In this document: positions 49,233 through 55,848 of the stretch, piece by piece
How positions within the stretch are numbered: the stretch's first letter is position 1
Layout: the number at the start of each line of letters is the position of its first letter
Assembly (NCBI GenBank): GCA_000585015.1
Contig: JFAX01000023.1
Span: 7,810 to 63,657 of the forward strand
Source: Candidatus Accumulibacter adjunctus
GTDB taxonomy: Bacteria > Pseudomonadota > Gammaproteobacteria > Burkholderiales > Rhodocyclaceae
Length of the DNA stretch: 55,848 nt
Reading direction: 5' to 3'
Translations under genes and position numbers: made by a program
Notes under the pieces: model-generated
Seen by the model: the letters and a program-made list of their open reading frames with translations, nothing else
Databases searched by the model: none
Told to the model about the DNA's origin: nothing

Positions 49233-50327
49233 ATGGACCGACAGCGAATCGAAGACTGGCTCCGGGTCGACCCCGAGGGGCTGCAGGATTTCATCGACGG
49301 GCTGCGCGACTACCTGCCGGCGATTGAACGTGATGTCGCCCGGCTGCGGGTTGCCAGGGACGATCGTGATGCTCTCGGCAGCCTGTTCCGTTCCCTGCAC
49401 AACATCAAGGGCGACGCCGCACTCTGCCGCGTCGCTCTCGCCGTTGCCCTGGTCCACCCGATCGAGACCATGCTGGAACGTGTGCGGCGCCATGAGGTTC
49501 CATTTACAGACCTGCTGTCGGAAATGGTGTTGCTGGTCGTCGACCACCTGGAGCTTGCGATGAACCGCCTGGCGGCGGGGCACGCGTTCGCCGACCTGCG
49601 GGTCGAGCCACTGGTGCAGGGCATCGAGGAGCTGGCGCAGCTGGCGCCGAGCGAGTTCGATGAGCGGCTGTCGTCGCTCATCGGACTGCTGGCGAGTCGC
49701 CGTTCGCTCGCTGGCGGCGGTTCCGACCCCGCTGGCGAGCCGACTGCACTGCGGCGGCAGCGCGAAGACCTGTCCTTCTTTCGGTCGCTCGCCCGCCAGC
49801 TGGATGGCCGCTCGCCGCGTTTCGCCGGGAGGTGCGAGCGCCTCGCCAGGCTGGTGCTGCAGACCAATCAGGCGGCGGGCGGTGGCATCGATCCCGCCCA
49901 ACTGGAAGCGGCCGTCTACATGCACGACCTCGGGATGATGTTCCTTGCCGAGGCGGCGTGGCTCAAGCCCGGCAGGATGACGGCGGAGGACAAGGTGGCG
50001 TTGCATCGCCACCCGCTCCAGGCGGCTGGTCTGCTGTCCAGGATGGTGGGCTGGGCGGAAGCTGCCGAAATGGTCGCCCAGCACCACGAGTCGCCGGATG
50101 GCAAAGGTTATCCGCAGGGACTGCCCGCCGCCGCCATCTGTCCTGGAGCGAGGTTGCTCGCCATGGTGGACGCCTTTGATTCGGTGATGCTGAAACACGA
50201 TCACCGCGGCAGGAAGCGCTCTGTGTTGTTGGCAATCGCTGAAATCAACGCCTGCGACCGGCAGTTCGCAGCGGAGTGGATCGCCCCGTTCAACCAGGTG
50301 GTGCGACGCCTGCTCGACGACCGGTGA
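49233..50327 (+). CDS. Hpt domain fused to HD-GYP-type phosphodiesterase
   Basis: 364-residue signalling protein. Residues ~10-110 form an Hpt-like helical bundle with phosphoacceptor candidate H56 in SLHNIKGDA. Residues ~180-360 are an HD-GYP domain with HD in YMHDLGMMF and the signature HHESPDGKGYPQGL. HD-GYP enzymes degrade cyclic di-GMP. The usual first histidine of the domain (HSxRV) appears replaced (FAGRCERL), so metal binding or activity may be altered. AAGGA lies 7 nt before ATG 49233. It overlaps tcdA (GTGA). Confidence 0.83.
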   Translation: MDRQRIEDWLRVDPEGLQDFIDGLRDYLPAIERDVARLRVARDDRDALGSLFRSLHNIKGDAALCRVALAVALVHPIETMLERVRRHEVPFTDLLSEMVLLVVDHLELAMNRLAAGHAFADLRVEPLVQGIEELAQLAPSEFDERLSSLIGLLASRRSLAGGGSDPAGEPTALRRQREDLSFFRSLARQLDGRSPRFAGRCERLARLVLQTNQAAGGGIDPAQLEAAVYMHDLGMMFLAEAAWLKPGRMTAEDKVALHRHPLQAAGLLSRMVGWAEAAEMVAQHHESPDGKGYPQGLPAAAICPGARLLAMVDAFDSVMLKHDHRGRKRSVLLAIAEINACDRQFAAEWIAPFNQVVRRLLDDR

Positions 50328-51121
50328 GTGCGGAGACCAGCGATCCGGCGCGCCGCTTCGGCGGGGTAGCTCGAGTCTATGGGGCGGACGCGCTGCGATC
50401 CTTTCACGACGCCCATGTCGCCGTCGTCGGCATCGGCGGCGTCGGTTCGTGGGCCGCCGAGGCGCTTGCCCGTTCGGCGGTTGGCCGGATCACCCTGATC
50501 GATCTCGACATGATCGCCGAATCGAACGTCAATCGGCAGATACACGCCCTCGACGGCGAATTCGGCAAGGCCAAGGTCAGCGCGATGGCCGAGCGCATCC
50601 GCGCCATCAACCCACGATGCACGGTGCACGAGGTCGAGGACTTCGTGACCCCGGAGAACCTCGAAACGATGCTCGCCGGCGGCGTGCAGCATGTCATCGA
50701 CGCCACCGACCAGGTGCGCACCAAGGCAGCGATGATCGCTTGGGCGAAGCGTCGCGGCTTGCCGTTGATCACCACCGGTGGCGCCGGCGGTCAGATCGAC
50801 GCCACCCGTATCGAGGTGGCCGACCTCGCTCGAACGATCCAGGATCCGCTGCTCGCCAGGGTGCGCTCGCTCCTGCGCCGCGAGCATGGCTTTCCGCGCG
50901 AAGCGAAGACGAAGTTTGGTGTGCCCGCGGTCTTCTCCAGCGAACCCCTGCGCCAGCCGCCGCGCAACGGCGACTGCGCCGTGCCGCAGACAGCGAGCGG
51001 CCTGGGCTGCGCGGGTTTCGGCTCGGCCGTCTGTGTCACCGCTTCCTTTGGTTTCCTGGCTGCCGGAGAGGTTCTGCGGCACCTCGCGAGCAGCTCGCTC
51101 GTTGCGGCGCGCGGCCGCTGA
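50324..51121 (+). CDS. tcdA: tRNA threonylcarbamoyladenosine dehydratase (TcdA/CsdL)
   Basis: E1-like enzyme that cyclises t6A37 of ANN-decoding tRNAs to ct6A using ATP. The 265-residue protein has the nucleotide-binding loop VAVVGIGGVGSWAAEALAR, DLDMIAESNVNRQ and the TKFGVPAVFSSE block typical of the family. The start GTG overlaps the stop codon of the HD-GYP gene. It is convergent with the diguanylate cyclase gene 31 bp away. Confidence 0.93.
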   Translation: MSAETSDPARRFGGVARVYGADALRSFHDAHVAVVGIGGVGSWAAEALARSAVGRITLIDLDMIAESNVNRQIHALDGEFGKAKVSAMAERIRAINPRCTVHEVEDFVTPENLETMLAGGVQHVIDATDQVRTKAAMIAWAKRRGLPLITTGGAGGQIDATRIEVADLARTIQDPLLARVRSLLRREHGFPREAKTKFGVPAVFSSEPLRQPPRNGDCAVPQTASGLGCAGFGSAVCVTASFGFLAAGEVLRHLASSSLVAARGR

Positions 51122-51152
51122 GCCAGCGCGTGCCGCTTTCGCCGCTGGCGCT

Positions 51153-52937
51153 TCAGCCGATCAGGACGCGGTTCTTCCCTGCCTGCTTGGCTGCGTACAT
51201 GGCTTCGTCAGCCCGTTTCGTCACCGACGCCTGGGTGTCGCCTGGCCGGACATCGGTGACACCAGCGCTGAAGGTGATCAACTGGCGATCGTTGTTGTGC
51301 AGGAAGATGCGCCGCGTCAGCTCGCGTTGCAGGCGGACGACCGCCGTCTGCGCGTCGTCCACCGGGGTCTCGGGCAGCAGGATGATGAACTCTTCACCAC
51401 CGAAACGGGCGACCGTGTCCTGTGGTCGCATCGTCTCGCGAATGACGGTCGCCAGATGGATCAGCGCCGCATCGCCGGCGTCGTGGCCGAGCGAGTCGTT
51501 GAGTCTCTTGAAGTTGTCGATGTCGAGCAGCGCCACGCAGAGCGCCGACTGACGCCGTTGCGCCCGCCCCACTTCCTTCTCGAACGCTTCCTCGAGCCCG
51601 CGCCGGTTGAGCGCTCCGGTGAGCTGGTCGTGCCGCACCAGGGTGCTCGCCCGCTCGAGTTCCTGCTGCAGCTCGGCGATCCGCCGCTCGGTTTCGCCAA
51701 CCCGCTGTCGGGCGGCGCGCAGGTCATCGCGTGAGCGCTGCGCGTTCAACTGGATGATCCGGGTTTCGCGGATCACTTCAGCGAGCACCTGTTCGAGCTG
51801 GGCGATGTCTTCGGCCTGGCTGATCCTTGCCGCGCAGACCTCGATCTTGTCGTGGTAGTCCGAGGTCGAATCGGCAAACTCCGCCAAGTGGTCGACAAAG
51901 CCCGCCAGCATCTGCTTCAGGCTTTCCCGCGCCTCGTTGAGGCTGTGCTTGAGCTGGCTCTGCTTGAAGATGACTTCCTTCAGCCGGATCTCGGCATCCT
52001 CGATCGAGCGCACGTTCAGCGGACCGGCGACGATATCACGGACGATGTCGATCTGTCCGCGCAGCCAGTGGTCCTCGACGACCAGTTCGCCAACGTTTTC
52101 GATCAGCAGCTGCAGCAGCTTCAGCAGGCTGGCCCGCAACTCGTCCCGATCCTCGGCCAGCAGCTCGAGACGAAAGGCGAAGCGCTTGCTGCTGGCCAGC
52201 AGGTCGTCGAGGGCGCTGCGCGAACTGGCGGTGCGCACCTTGTGGATCAGCGCGCGGGCATCGGCAGCCAGATCCGGCTCGTTGGCGAGCTGCGAGTCGG
52301 TGAGTGCTTCCAGAAGGTGGGCGAGGAGGTCGCGCAGCTGCACCGCAGGGTCGCTGCCATCGACCGCAGCGGTTGCAGCGCTGCCGTCTGCGGACTGTGG
52401 TCCACCGGCGCTGGCTGCGGCTGCGTCGGGTGCCAGCAGCGGGATATCCTCGCCCGCCGGCTCGGCTGCCGACCATGACTTCACCAGCCCCTGCAGTCGT
52501 CCGAACAACTTTTCGCCGCTGCCCGAACCACCGGCCAGAACGCGTTCGAGGGCTTCGCGCTTGCGGGCCACGGTGAGCCCGGCCTGCTTGTTCTCCCATT
52601 CCCGCAGGAGGTCACGGAACAGCTCGTTCCACGGCAGCTCCTGCTCCTTGCCGATTTGCCGTACCACGTCGGACAGGCCAGCGCCCAGTTGCTGCCAGTT
52701 GCCGGCGGTGAACACCTGCTCCAGGCGTCGTGCCAGCCGCTGCTGCGCCGGTGTCTCCTGTGGCAACGAAGCCGCGAGCGACCTGAGCTCGCGCTGCGGC
52801 AGCGCGTCGGCCGGCTGTGTGCCCGCAATCTCGTGGTAGAGCGCGCGGTAGTTGTCGGGCGACGGTTGCAGCCGGCGAACCGCCAGCAAACGCAGCGCTT
52901 CGCGTGCAATCTCCGAGGGGTTGGAAGGGGTCGCCAT
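51153..52937 (-). CDS. GGDEF diguanylate cyclase with long N-terminal helical region
   Basis: Makes cyclic di-GMP from two GTP. The 594-residue protein has no transmembrane segment; residues 1-420 are mostly helical with coiled coils (ETERRIAELQQELERA), and the C-terminal GGDEF domain has the intact active site GGEEF (513-517). The product-inhibition I-site RPQD sits five residues before it. A cytosolic enzyme controlled through its helical region is likely. The 5' region contains a TAGAAT -10-like hexamer at 52970-52965 on the minus strand. It lies back-to-tail with the HD-GYP/tcdA pair. Confidence 0.9.
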   Translation of the reverse strand: MATPSNPSEIAREALRLLAVRRLQPSPDNYRALYHEIAGTQPADALPQRELRSLAASLPQETPAQQRLARRLEQVFTAGNWQQLGAGLSDVVRQIGKEQELPWNELFRDLLREWENKQAGLTVARKREALERVLAGGSGSGEKLFGRLQGLVKSWSAAEPAGEDIPLLAPDAAAASAGGPQSADGSAATAAVDGSDPAVQLRDLLAHLLEALTDSQLANEPDLAADARALIHKVRTASSRSALDDLLASSKRFAFRLELLAEDRDELRASLLKLLQLLIENVGELVVEDHWLRGQIDIVRDIVAGPLNVRSIEDAEIRLKEVIFKQSQLKHSLNEARESLKQMLAGFVDHLAEFADSTSDYHDKIEVCAARISQAEDIAQLEQVLAEVIRETRIIQLNAQRSRDDLRAARQRVGETERRIAELQQELERASTLVRHDQLTGALNRRGLEEAFEKEVGRAQRRQSALCVALLDIDNFKRLNDSLGHDAGDAALIHLATVIRETMRPQDTVARFGGEEFIILLPETPVDDAQTAVVRLQRELTRRIFLHNNDRQLITFSAGVTDVRPGDTQASVTKRADEAMYAAKQAGKNRVLIG

Positions 52938-53064
52938 GATGTCGCAGAGGAAAGCGGTGGCCGCATTCTAGCAGCGGCCGCAGGCCCCGGGAAGCACCGG
53001 CAGCCGGAGCCAGCCGGAGCCGCCGCAGCCGCCACATGGCGATGCCTCGGCCGCGCGCCTCAGG

Positions 53065-53070
53065 TATAAT
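53065..53070 (+). promoter_or_regulatory. Consensus -10 element of the tRNA-Thr gene
   Basis: TATAAT 20 bp before the mature tRNA 5' end, the spacing expected for a tRNA transcript. No good -35 match is seen, as is common for stable RNA genes. Confidence 0.5.
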
Positions 53071-53090
53071 CCGCCACGCAGCCTTGCTGA

Positions 53091-53164
53091 GCCCCCGTAG
53101 CATGAAGGTCGTGCAGTTGATTTGTAATCATCAGGTCTTGGTTCGATTCCGAGTGGGGGCACCA
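53091..53164 (+). tRNA. tRNA-Thr (anticodon UGU), atypical
   Basis: 74 nt with encoded CCA. The acceptor GCCCCCG pairs with TGGGGGC (one G-U). The T arm is CTTGG-TTCGATT-CCGAG. The anticodon loop TTTGTAA gives UGU, matching threonine. The D arm is odd: stem GCAT/GTGC with a short GAAGGTC loop lacking the usual A14 and A21. The anticodon stem GTTGA/TCATC has a T-T mismatch. It may be a divergent or poorly expressed second copy. The minus-strand asnB ends 16 bp after it. Confidence 0.75.
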
Positions 53165-53179
53165 ACCAAGAAGTAGCGC

Positions 53180-55174
53180 TCAGCAGCCCGGCGGCGGCTT
53201 CAGCGAACGCCGGTCATGGATCGTGCGTGGCAGCAGGTGCCACCGTGGCTGTCGGAAATCGTGTCCCTGGCAGACGAAGGAACGGTTGAGCAGGCTCAGG
53301 GAGAGCAGGAGGACGAAAGCCTGGTTCTCGGCCTGACTGATCCGGTCTGGCGGCTTGCGGCGGATCATGTCCAGGAAGCGCAGGCTGGTGTCGAGGTCGA
53401 GCAACTCGATCGTGGCGAGTTCGGCGGGCCGGAGAGCCGCGTCGATTTCCTCGACATGGCCCGCCTGACCGAGGAAGGCCGGCGCATCCGGCGCGCGATA
53501 CGGCTGTTTCGGACGCGTCGCGATTTCCGGTGGCAGGCGCTCGGCAAAGGCACTCTTCAGGATCTGCTTCTCGCGCAGGCCGTGCTCGAGACGCAACTCC
53601 ACTGGCAGCGAGGCGGCAAACTCGAACAGCCGGCAGTCGAGGAACGGACAGCGGTTCTCGACGCCGTGCGCCAGCGTTGCGCGGTCGCCCTGGGTCGACA
53701 GAAGGTATCCGGGCAGCAGCGTGGTCAGCTCGATCAACTGTCCGCGCTGGACCGACGACCAGTCGAGGAATGCCGGGTGCTGTTCCGCAAGGTGCCGTTG
53801 CAGGCGCGCTTCACCGCCACTGCCGGCCTGCAGCAGCCGGCCAGCCAGCGCCGAATTGGCGAAACGAGTGGCGTGCGACAGCGACCAATGCTCCGCCTGT
53901 TGGGCCTGTCGCTCGTAAAGCGGCACCAGAAAGCGGGCGTTGGCCTTGCTGAAGTGTTTCAGGTAGGGGTACATGGCGGCGACGAAATCGCTTCGCTGTT
54001 CGGCGTTCATCGTCGCCCAATGCTGCAGCAGCCACGCCTCCTTGAAGATGTCGTAGCCGAGAAAGGCCTCGTCCGCACCCTCCCCGGTCAGCACGACCTT
54101 GATGCCGTGCTCTCTCACCTTGGCCGAGAGCAGGTGCAGCGGCACGAAGGCGGTACGGAAGACGGGGATTTCGGCCTGCAGCAGCGCAGCGGGAAAGCTT
54201 CGCGCGATGTCCCCCGGCTCGATCGTCAGGACATGATGTGAGGTTCCGAGGGCCTCGCTGAGACTCCTCTGATAAGCGGACTCATCGAAGTCGGGGTCGG
54301 CAAAGGAAACCGAGAAACTGTGAATCCGTCGCCCGGCCTGCTCCTGCGCCAGGCAGGTCACTGCTGCCGAGTCGATGCCGCCGCTGAGATAGGTGGCAAC
54401 CTCGACGTCGCTACGCAGGCGCAGGCGAACGCTGTCGGCCAACAGGCGGCGGATCGTCTCCTCAGCCTCCTGCCGGCTGCCGGGGAAGGGTGCCGCTGCC
54501 AGATCGGGTCGCCAGTATCTCTGCTGCGTCACCTGCCCGTCGCAGAAGCGGACGCAGCAGCCGGGCAGGACCTGCCGGACTCCCTGGTAGCAGCCGTCGT
54601 CCGGCAGCGGAGTCCAGCAGGCGAAGACGCTGCGCAGCGCATCCGCATCCCACGCGAAACGCCAGCCCGGAAAGACCGAAAAGGCTTTCATCTCAGAGGC
54701 GAACAGCCAGCCTGCGTGATGCTGCGCGTAGAACAGCGGGCGCTTGCCAAAGCGGTCGCGGACCAGCGTGACGCTGCGCTCCAGGGCATCGTAGATGCAG
54801 AAGGCGTAGCCGCCGTTGAGCCGGGCGAGGGCGGCGAATCCCCATTCGATCCACGCCTGCAGGACCACTTCCGTGTCGCTGCCGGTACGGAAGCGGCAGC
54901 CCAGGTCAGCCAGTTCGCGACGCAGCTCCAGGTAGTTGTAGACCTCGCCGTTGTAGGCAATCCAGTAACGCTGGCTGGCGTCGCCCATCGGCTGTGACCC
55001 GGTCGCCAGATCGATGATGCTCAAACGCACGCAGCCAAGAGCCGCGTGGTCGTCGAGGTAGTAGCCGATCTCGTCCGGGCCGCGATGGACGATCGTCGAC
55101 AGCATCTCGCCGATGATCCGCTCGTGCATCGCGGGATCGGTCCGGCAGGCGAAGAAACCGGCGATGCCGCACAT
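53180..55174 (-). CDS. Asparagine-synthetase-like glutamine amidotransferase
   Basis: 664-residue AsnB-type enzyme. The N-terminal Ntn glutaminase domain starts MCGIAGFF, so Cys becomes residue 1 after Met removal. It contains VHRGPDEIGYY, YNGEVYNYLELR and the SDTEV motif. The C-terminal synthetase domain has the ATP P-loop YLSGGIDSAAV and LTGEGADEAFLGYD. It can therefore make an amide from a carboxylate using glutamine and ATP. The partner gene encodes an acyltransferase 5 bp upstream, so the substrate may be an acyl-carrier-bound malonyl group rather than aspartate. The start is at Met before CGIAG; the longer open frame upstream is antisense-like overlap with the acyltransferase gene. Confidence 0.92.
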   Translation of the reverse strand: MCGIAGFFACRTDPAMHERIIGEMLSTIVHRGPDEIGYYLDDHAALGCVRLSIIDLATGSQPMGDASQRYWIAYNGEVYNYLELRRELADLGCRFRTGSDTEVVLQAWIEWGFAALARLNGGYAFCIYDALERSVTLVRDRFGKRPLFYAQHHAGWLFASEMKAFSVFPGWRFAWDADALRSVFACWTPLPDDGCYQGVRQVLPGCCVRFCDGQVTQQRYWRPDLAAAPFPGSRQEAEETIRRLLADSVRLRLRSDVEVATYLSGGIDSAAVTCLAQEQAGRRIHSFSVSFADPDFDESAYQRSLSEALGTSHHVLTIEPGDIARSFPAALLQAEIPVFRTAFVPLHLLSAKVREHGIKVVLTGEGADEAFLGYDIFKEAWLLQHWATMNAEQRSDFVAAMYPYLKHFSKANARFLVPLYERQAQQAEHWSLSHATRFANSALAGRLLQAGSGGEARLQRHLAEQHPAFLDWSSVQRGQLIELTTLLPGYLLSTQGDRATLAHGVENRCPFLDCRLFEFAASLPVELRLEHGLREKQILKSAFAERLPPEIATRPKQPYRAPDAPAFLGQAGHVEEIDAALRPAELATIELLDLDTSLRFLDMIRRKPPDRISQAENQAFVLLLSLSLLNRSFVCQGHDFRQPRWHLLPRTIHDRRSLKPPPGC

Positions 55175-55179
55175 GGCCG

Positions 55180-55848
55180 TCAGCCGCTGCTGCCCTGATC
55201 GTGGAACGACCGATGCAGCACCTTGCGGTTGATGAAGAAGCCGAACGAAGTGAGCACCTTGCCGAACCCGGTTTCGATGAACTCGTTGCAGCCTGCGCGG
55301 AGCAGCGTCTGCATGCATGCTTCCCATTGCACCGGTGCCGCCACCTGCCGGGCGAGTTGCCGCTTCATCTCCTGGTCGTCTTCCGGCAGGAAGCCGCCGC
55401 TGACATTGTCGCAGACGGGCAGCGAAGGCCGGCCGAGCGGCAGTCCTCCGAGAAAGGCAAGAAAGCGGCGCTCGGCCTCGTCGAGCAGGGCGCAATGCCA
55501 GGCACCGGCCACCGGCAGGCGCTGGATCTTCTTCGGTTGCAGGGCGGCAAGCCGGGGGATCGCCCGTTCCATCGCCGCCAGCTCGCCAGACAGCGAGTAC
55601 TGGCCAACGCAGTTGTGGTTGCTGACGGCGAGGAAGCAGCCATCCGCCTGCAACTCCTGGCACACCTGCTCCACCGCTGGCAGCGACAGGCCGATGACCG
55701 CGAGCATCGCCCCGCGGCGCTCCGCGAAGCAGTCGTCCATGAGCAGGGCGCGGGTGTGGACGATGTCGACCAATTGCTCGAAGGAAACGACGCCGGCAGC
55801 GTACAGCGCCGTCCACTGCCCGACGCTGTATCCGGCCAGTGCTGCCGG
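55180..55848 (-). CDS. Discrete malonyl-type acyltransferase, FabD-like (5' end outside window)
   Basis: At least 222 residues, cut at the window edge. The nucleophile motif GYSVGQWTALYAAG corresponds to GHSLGE of FabD and polyketide AT domains. The conserved arginine lies in HTRALLMDD, which is characteristic of malonyl rather than acetyl selectivity. The catalytic histidine is in AGAWHCALLDEAE (usual GAFHS), and VCDNVSGGF holds the conserved Asn region. The final residues ETGFGKVLTSFGFFINRK match FabD-like ends. It is upstream of and coupled to the amidotransferase. It is not the housekeeping fabD, which would sit among fab genes; polyketide or similar synthesis is likely. Confidence 0.85.
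   Translation of the reverse strand, partial: PAALAGYSVGQWTALYAAGVVSFEQLVDIVHTRALLMDDCFAERRGAMLAVIGLSLPAVEQVCQELQADGCFLAVSNHNCVGQYSLSGELAAMERAIPRLAALQPKKIQRLPVAGAWHCALLDEAERRFLAFLGGLPLGRPSLPVCDNVSGGFLPEDDQEMKRQLARQVAAPVQWEACMQTLLRAGCNEFIETGFGKVLTSFGFFINRKVLHRSFHDQGSSG

Overview
The window is high-GC bacterial chromosome, densely packed on both strands. It most resembles a betaproteobacterium of the Rhodocyclales type, possibly Candidatus Accumulibacter or a relative. The grounds are protein style, the secG–tRNA-Leu(GAG)–nuoA-N order and the exosortase-A-associated hydrolase pair. The lineage is an inference; no 16S rRNA gene is present. Most of the window is core chromosome, with accessory patches.

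Layout. 1-5.9 kb: the 3' part of a transketolase gene, a convergent cation-efflux (CDF) transporter, a GNAT acetyltransferase, then dapF–DUF484–xerC (a gammaproteobacterial-style cluster) and a small DUF1330-like gene. 5.9-10.4 kb is accessory in character. It holds an intracellular-looking collagen-like protein, an acyl carrier protein with the two exosortase-A-associated alpha/beta hydrolases (no exosortase in view), and a membrane-anchored CrtC/AttH-like lipocalin protein. 10.8-26 kb: secG, tRNA-Leu(GAG) and the complete 14-gene complex I operon nuoA-N, with many start/stop overlaps. 26-29.2 kb: a NUDIX ADP-sugar hydrolase, yceH and prfC. 29.4-35.8 kb: a surface-glycan locus with a CheR-like methyltransferase, a GT-C membrane glycosyltransferase, a GT2 glycosyltransferase, a Mig-14 homologue and a DnpA-like PIG-L deacetylase. 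The last two are also neighbours in the Pseudomonas aeruginosa LPS-core cluster. 35.9-41.1 kb: a multi-zinc-ribbon protein, argD-argF-argG, a tiny DUF2788 membrane protein and yajQ. 41.2-44.3 kb: a SNF2/HepA-type helicase with no visible SWIM zinc finger. 44.7-49.1 kb: the macromolecular-synthesis operon rpsU-dnaG-rpoD, with a promoter and an internal terminator. 49.2-52.9 kb: an Hpt/HD-GYP protein, tcdA and a convergent GGDEF diguanylate cyclase. 53.1 kb: an atypical tRNA-Thr(UGU). From 53.2 kb to the window edge: a translationally coupled pair on the minus strand, an asparagine-synthetase-like amidotransferase and a discrete malonyl-type acyltransferase truncated by the edge.

The most promising lead is that last pair. 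A discrete acyltransferase beside an AsnB-type amidotransferase is the kind of gene set that makes a malonamyl starter unit for glutarimide-type polyketides. It begins 16 bp from a tRNA 3' end, a classic island-insertion position. The rest of the putative cluster lies outside the window, so this stays a hypothesis. Other leads are the collagen-like gene beside the acyl carrier protein, the uncoupled exosortase-A hydrolases with unusual nucleophile elbows, and a GNRA-capped terminator-like hairpin in the argD leader.
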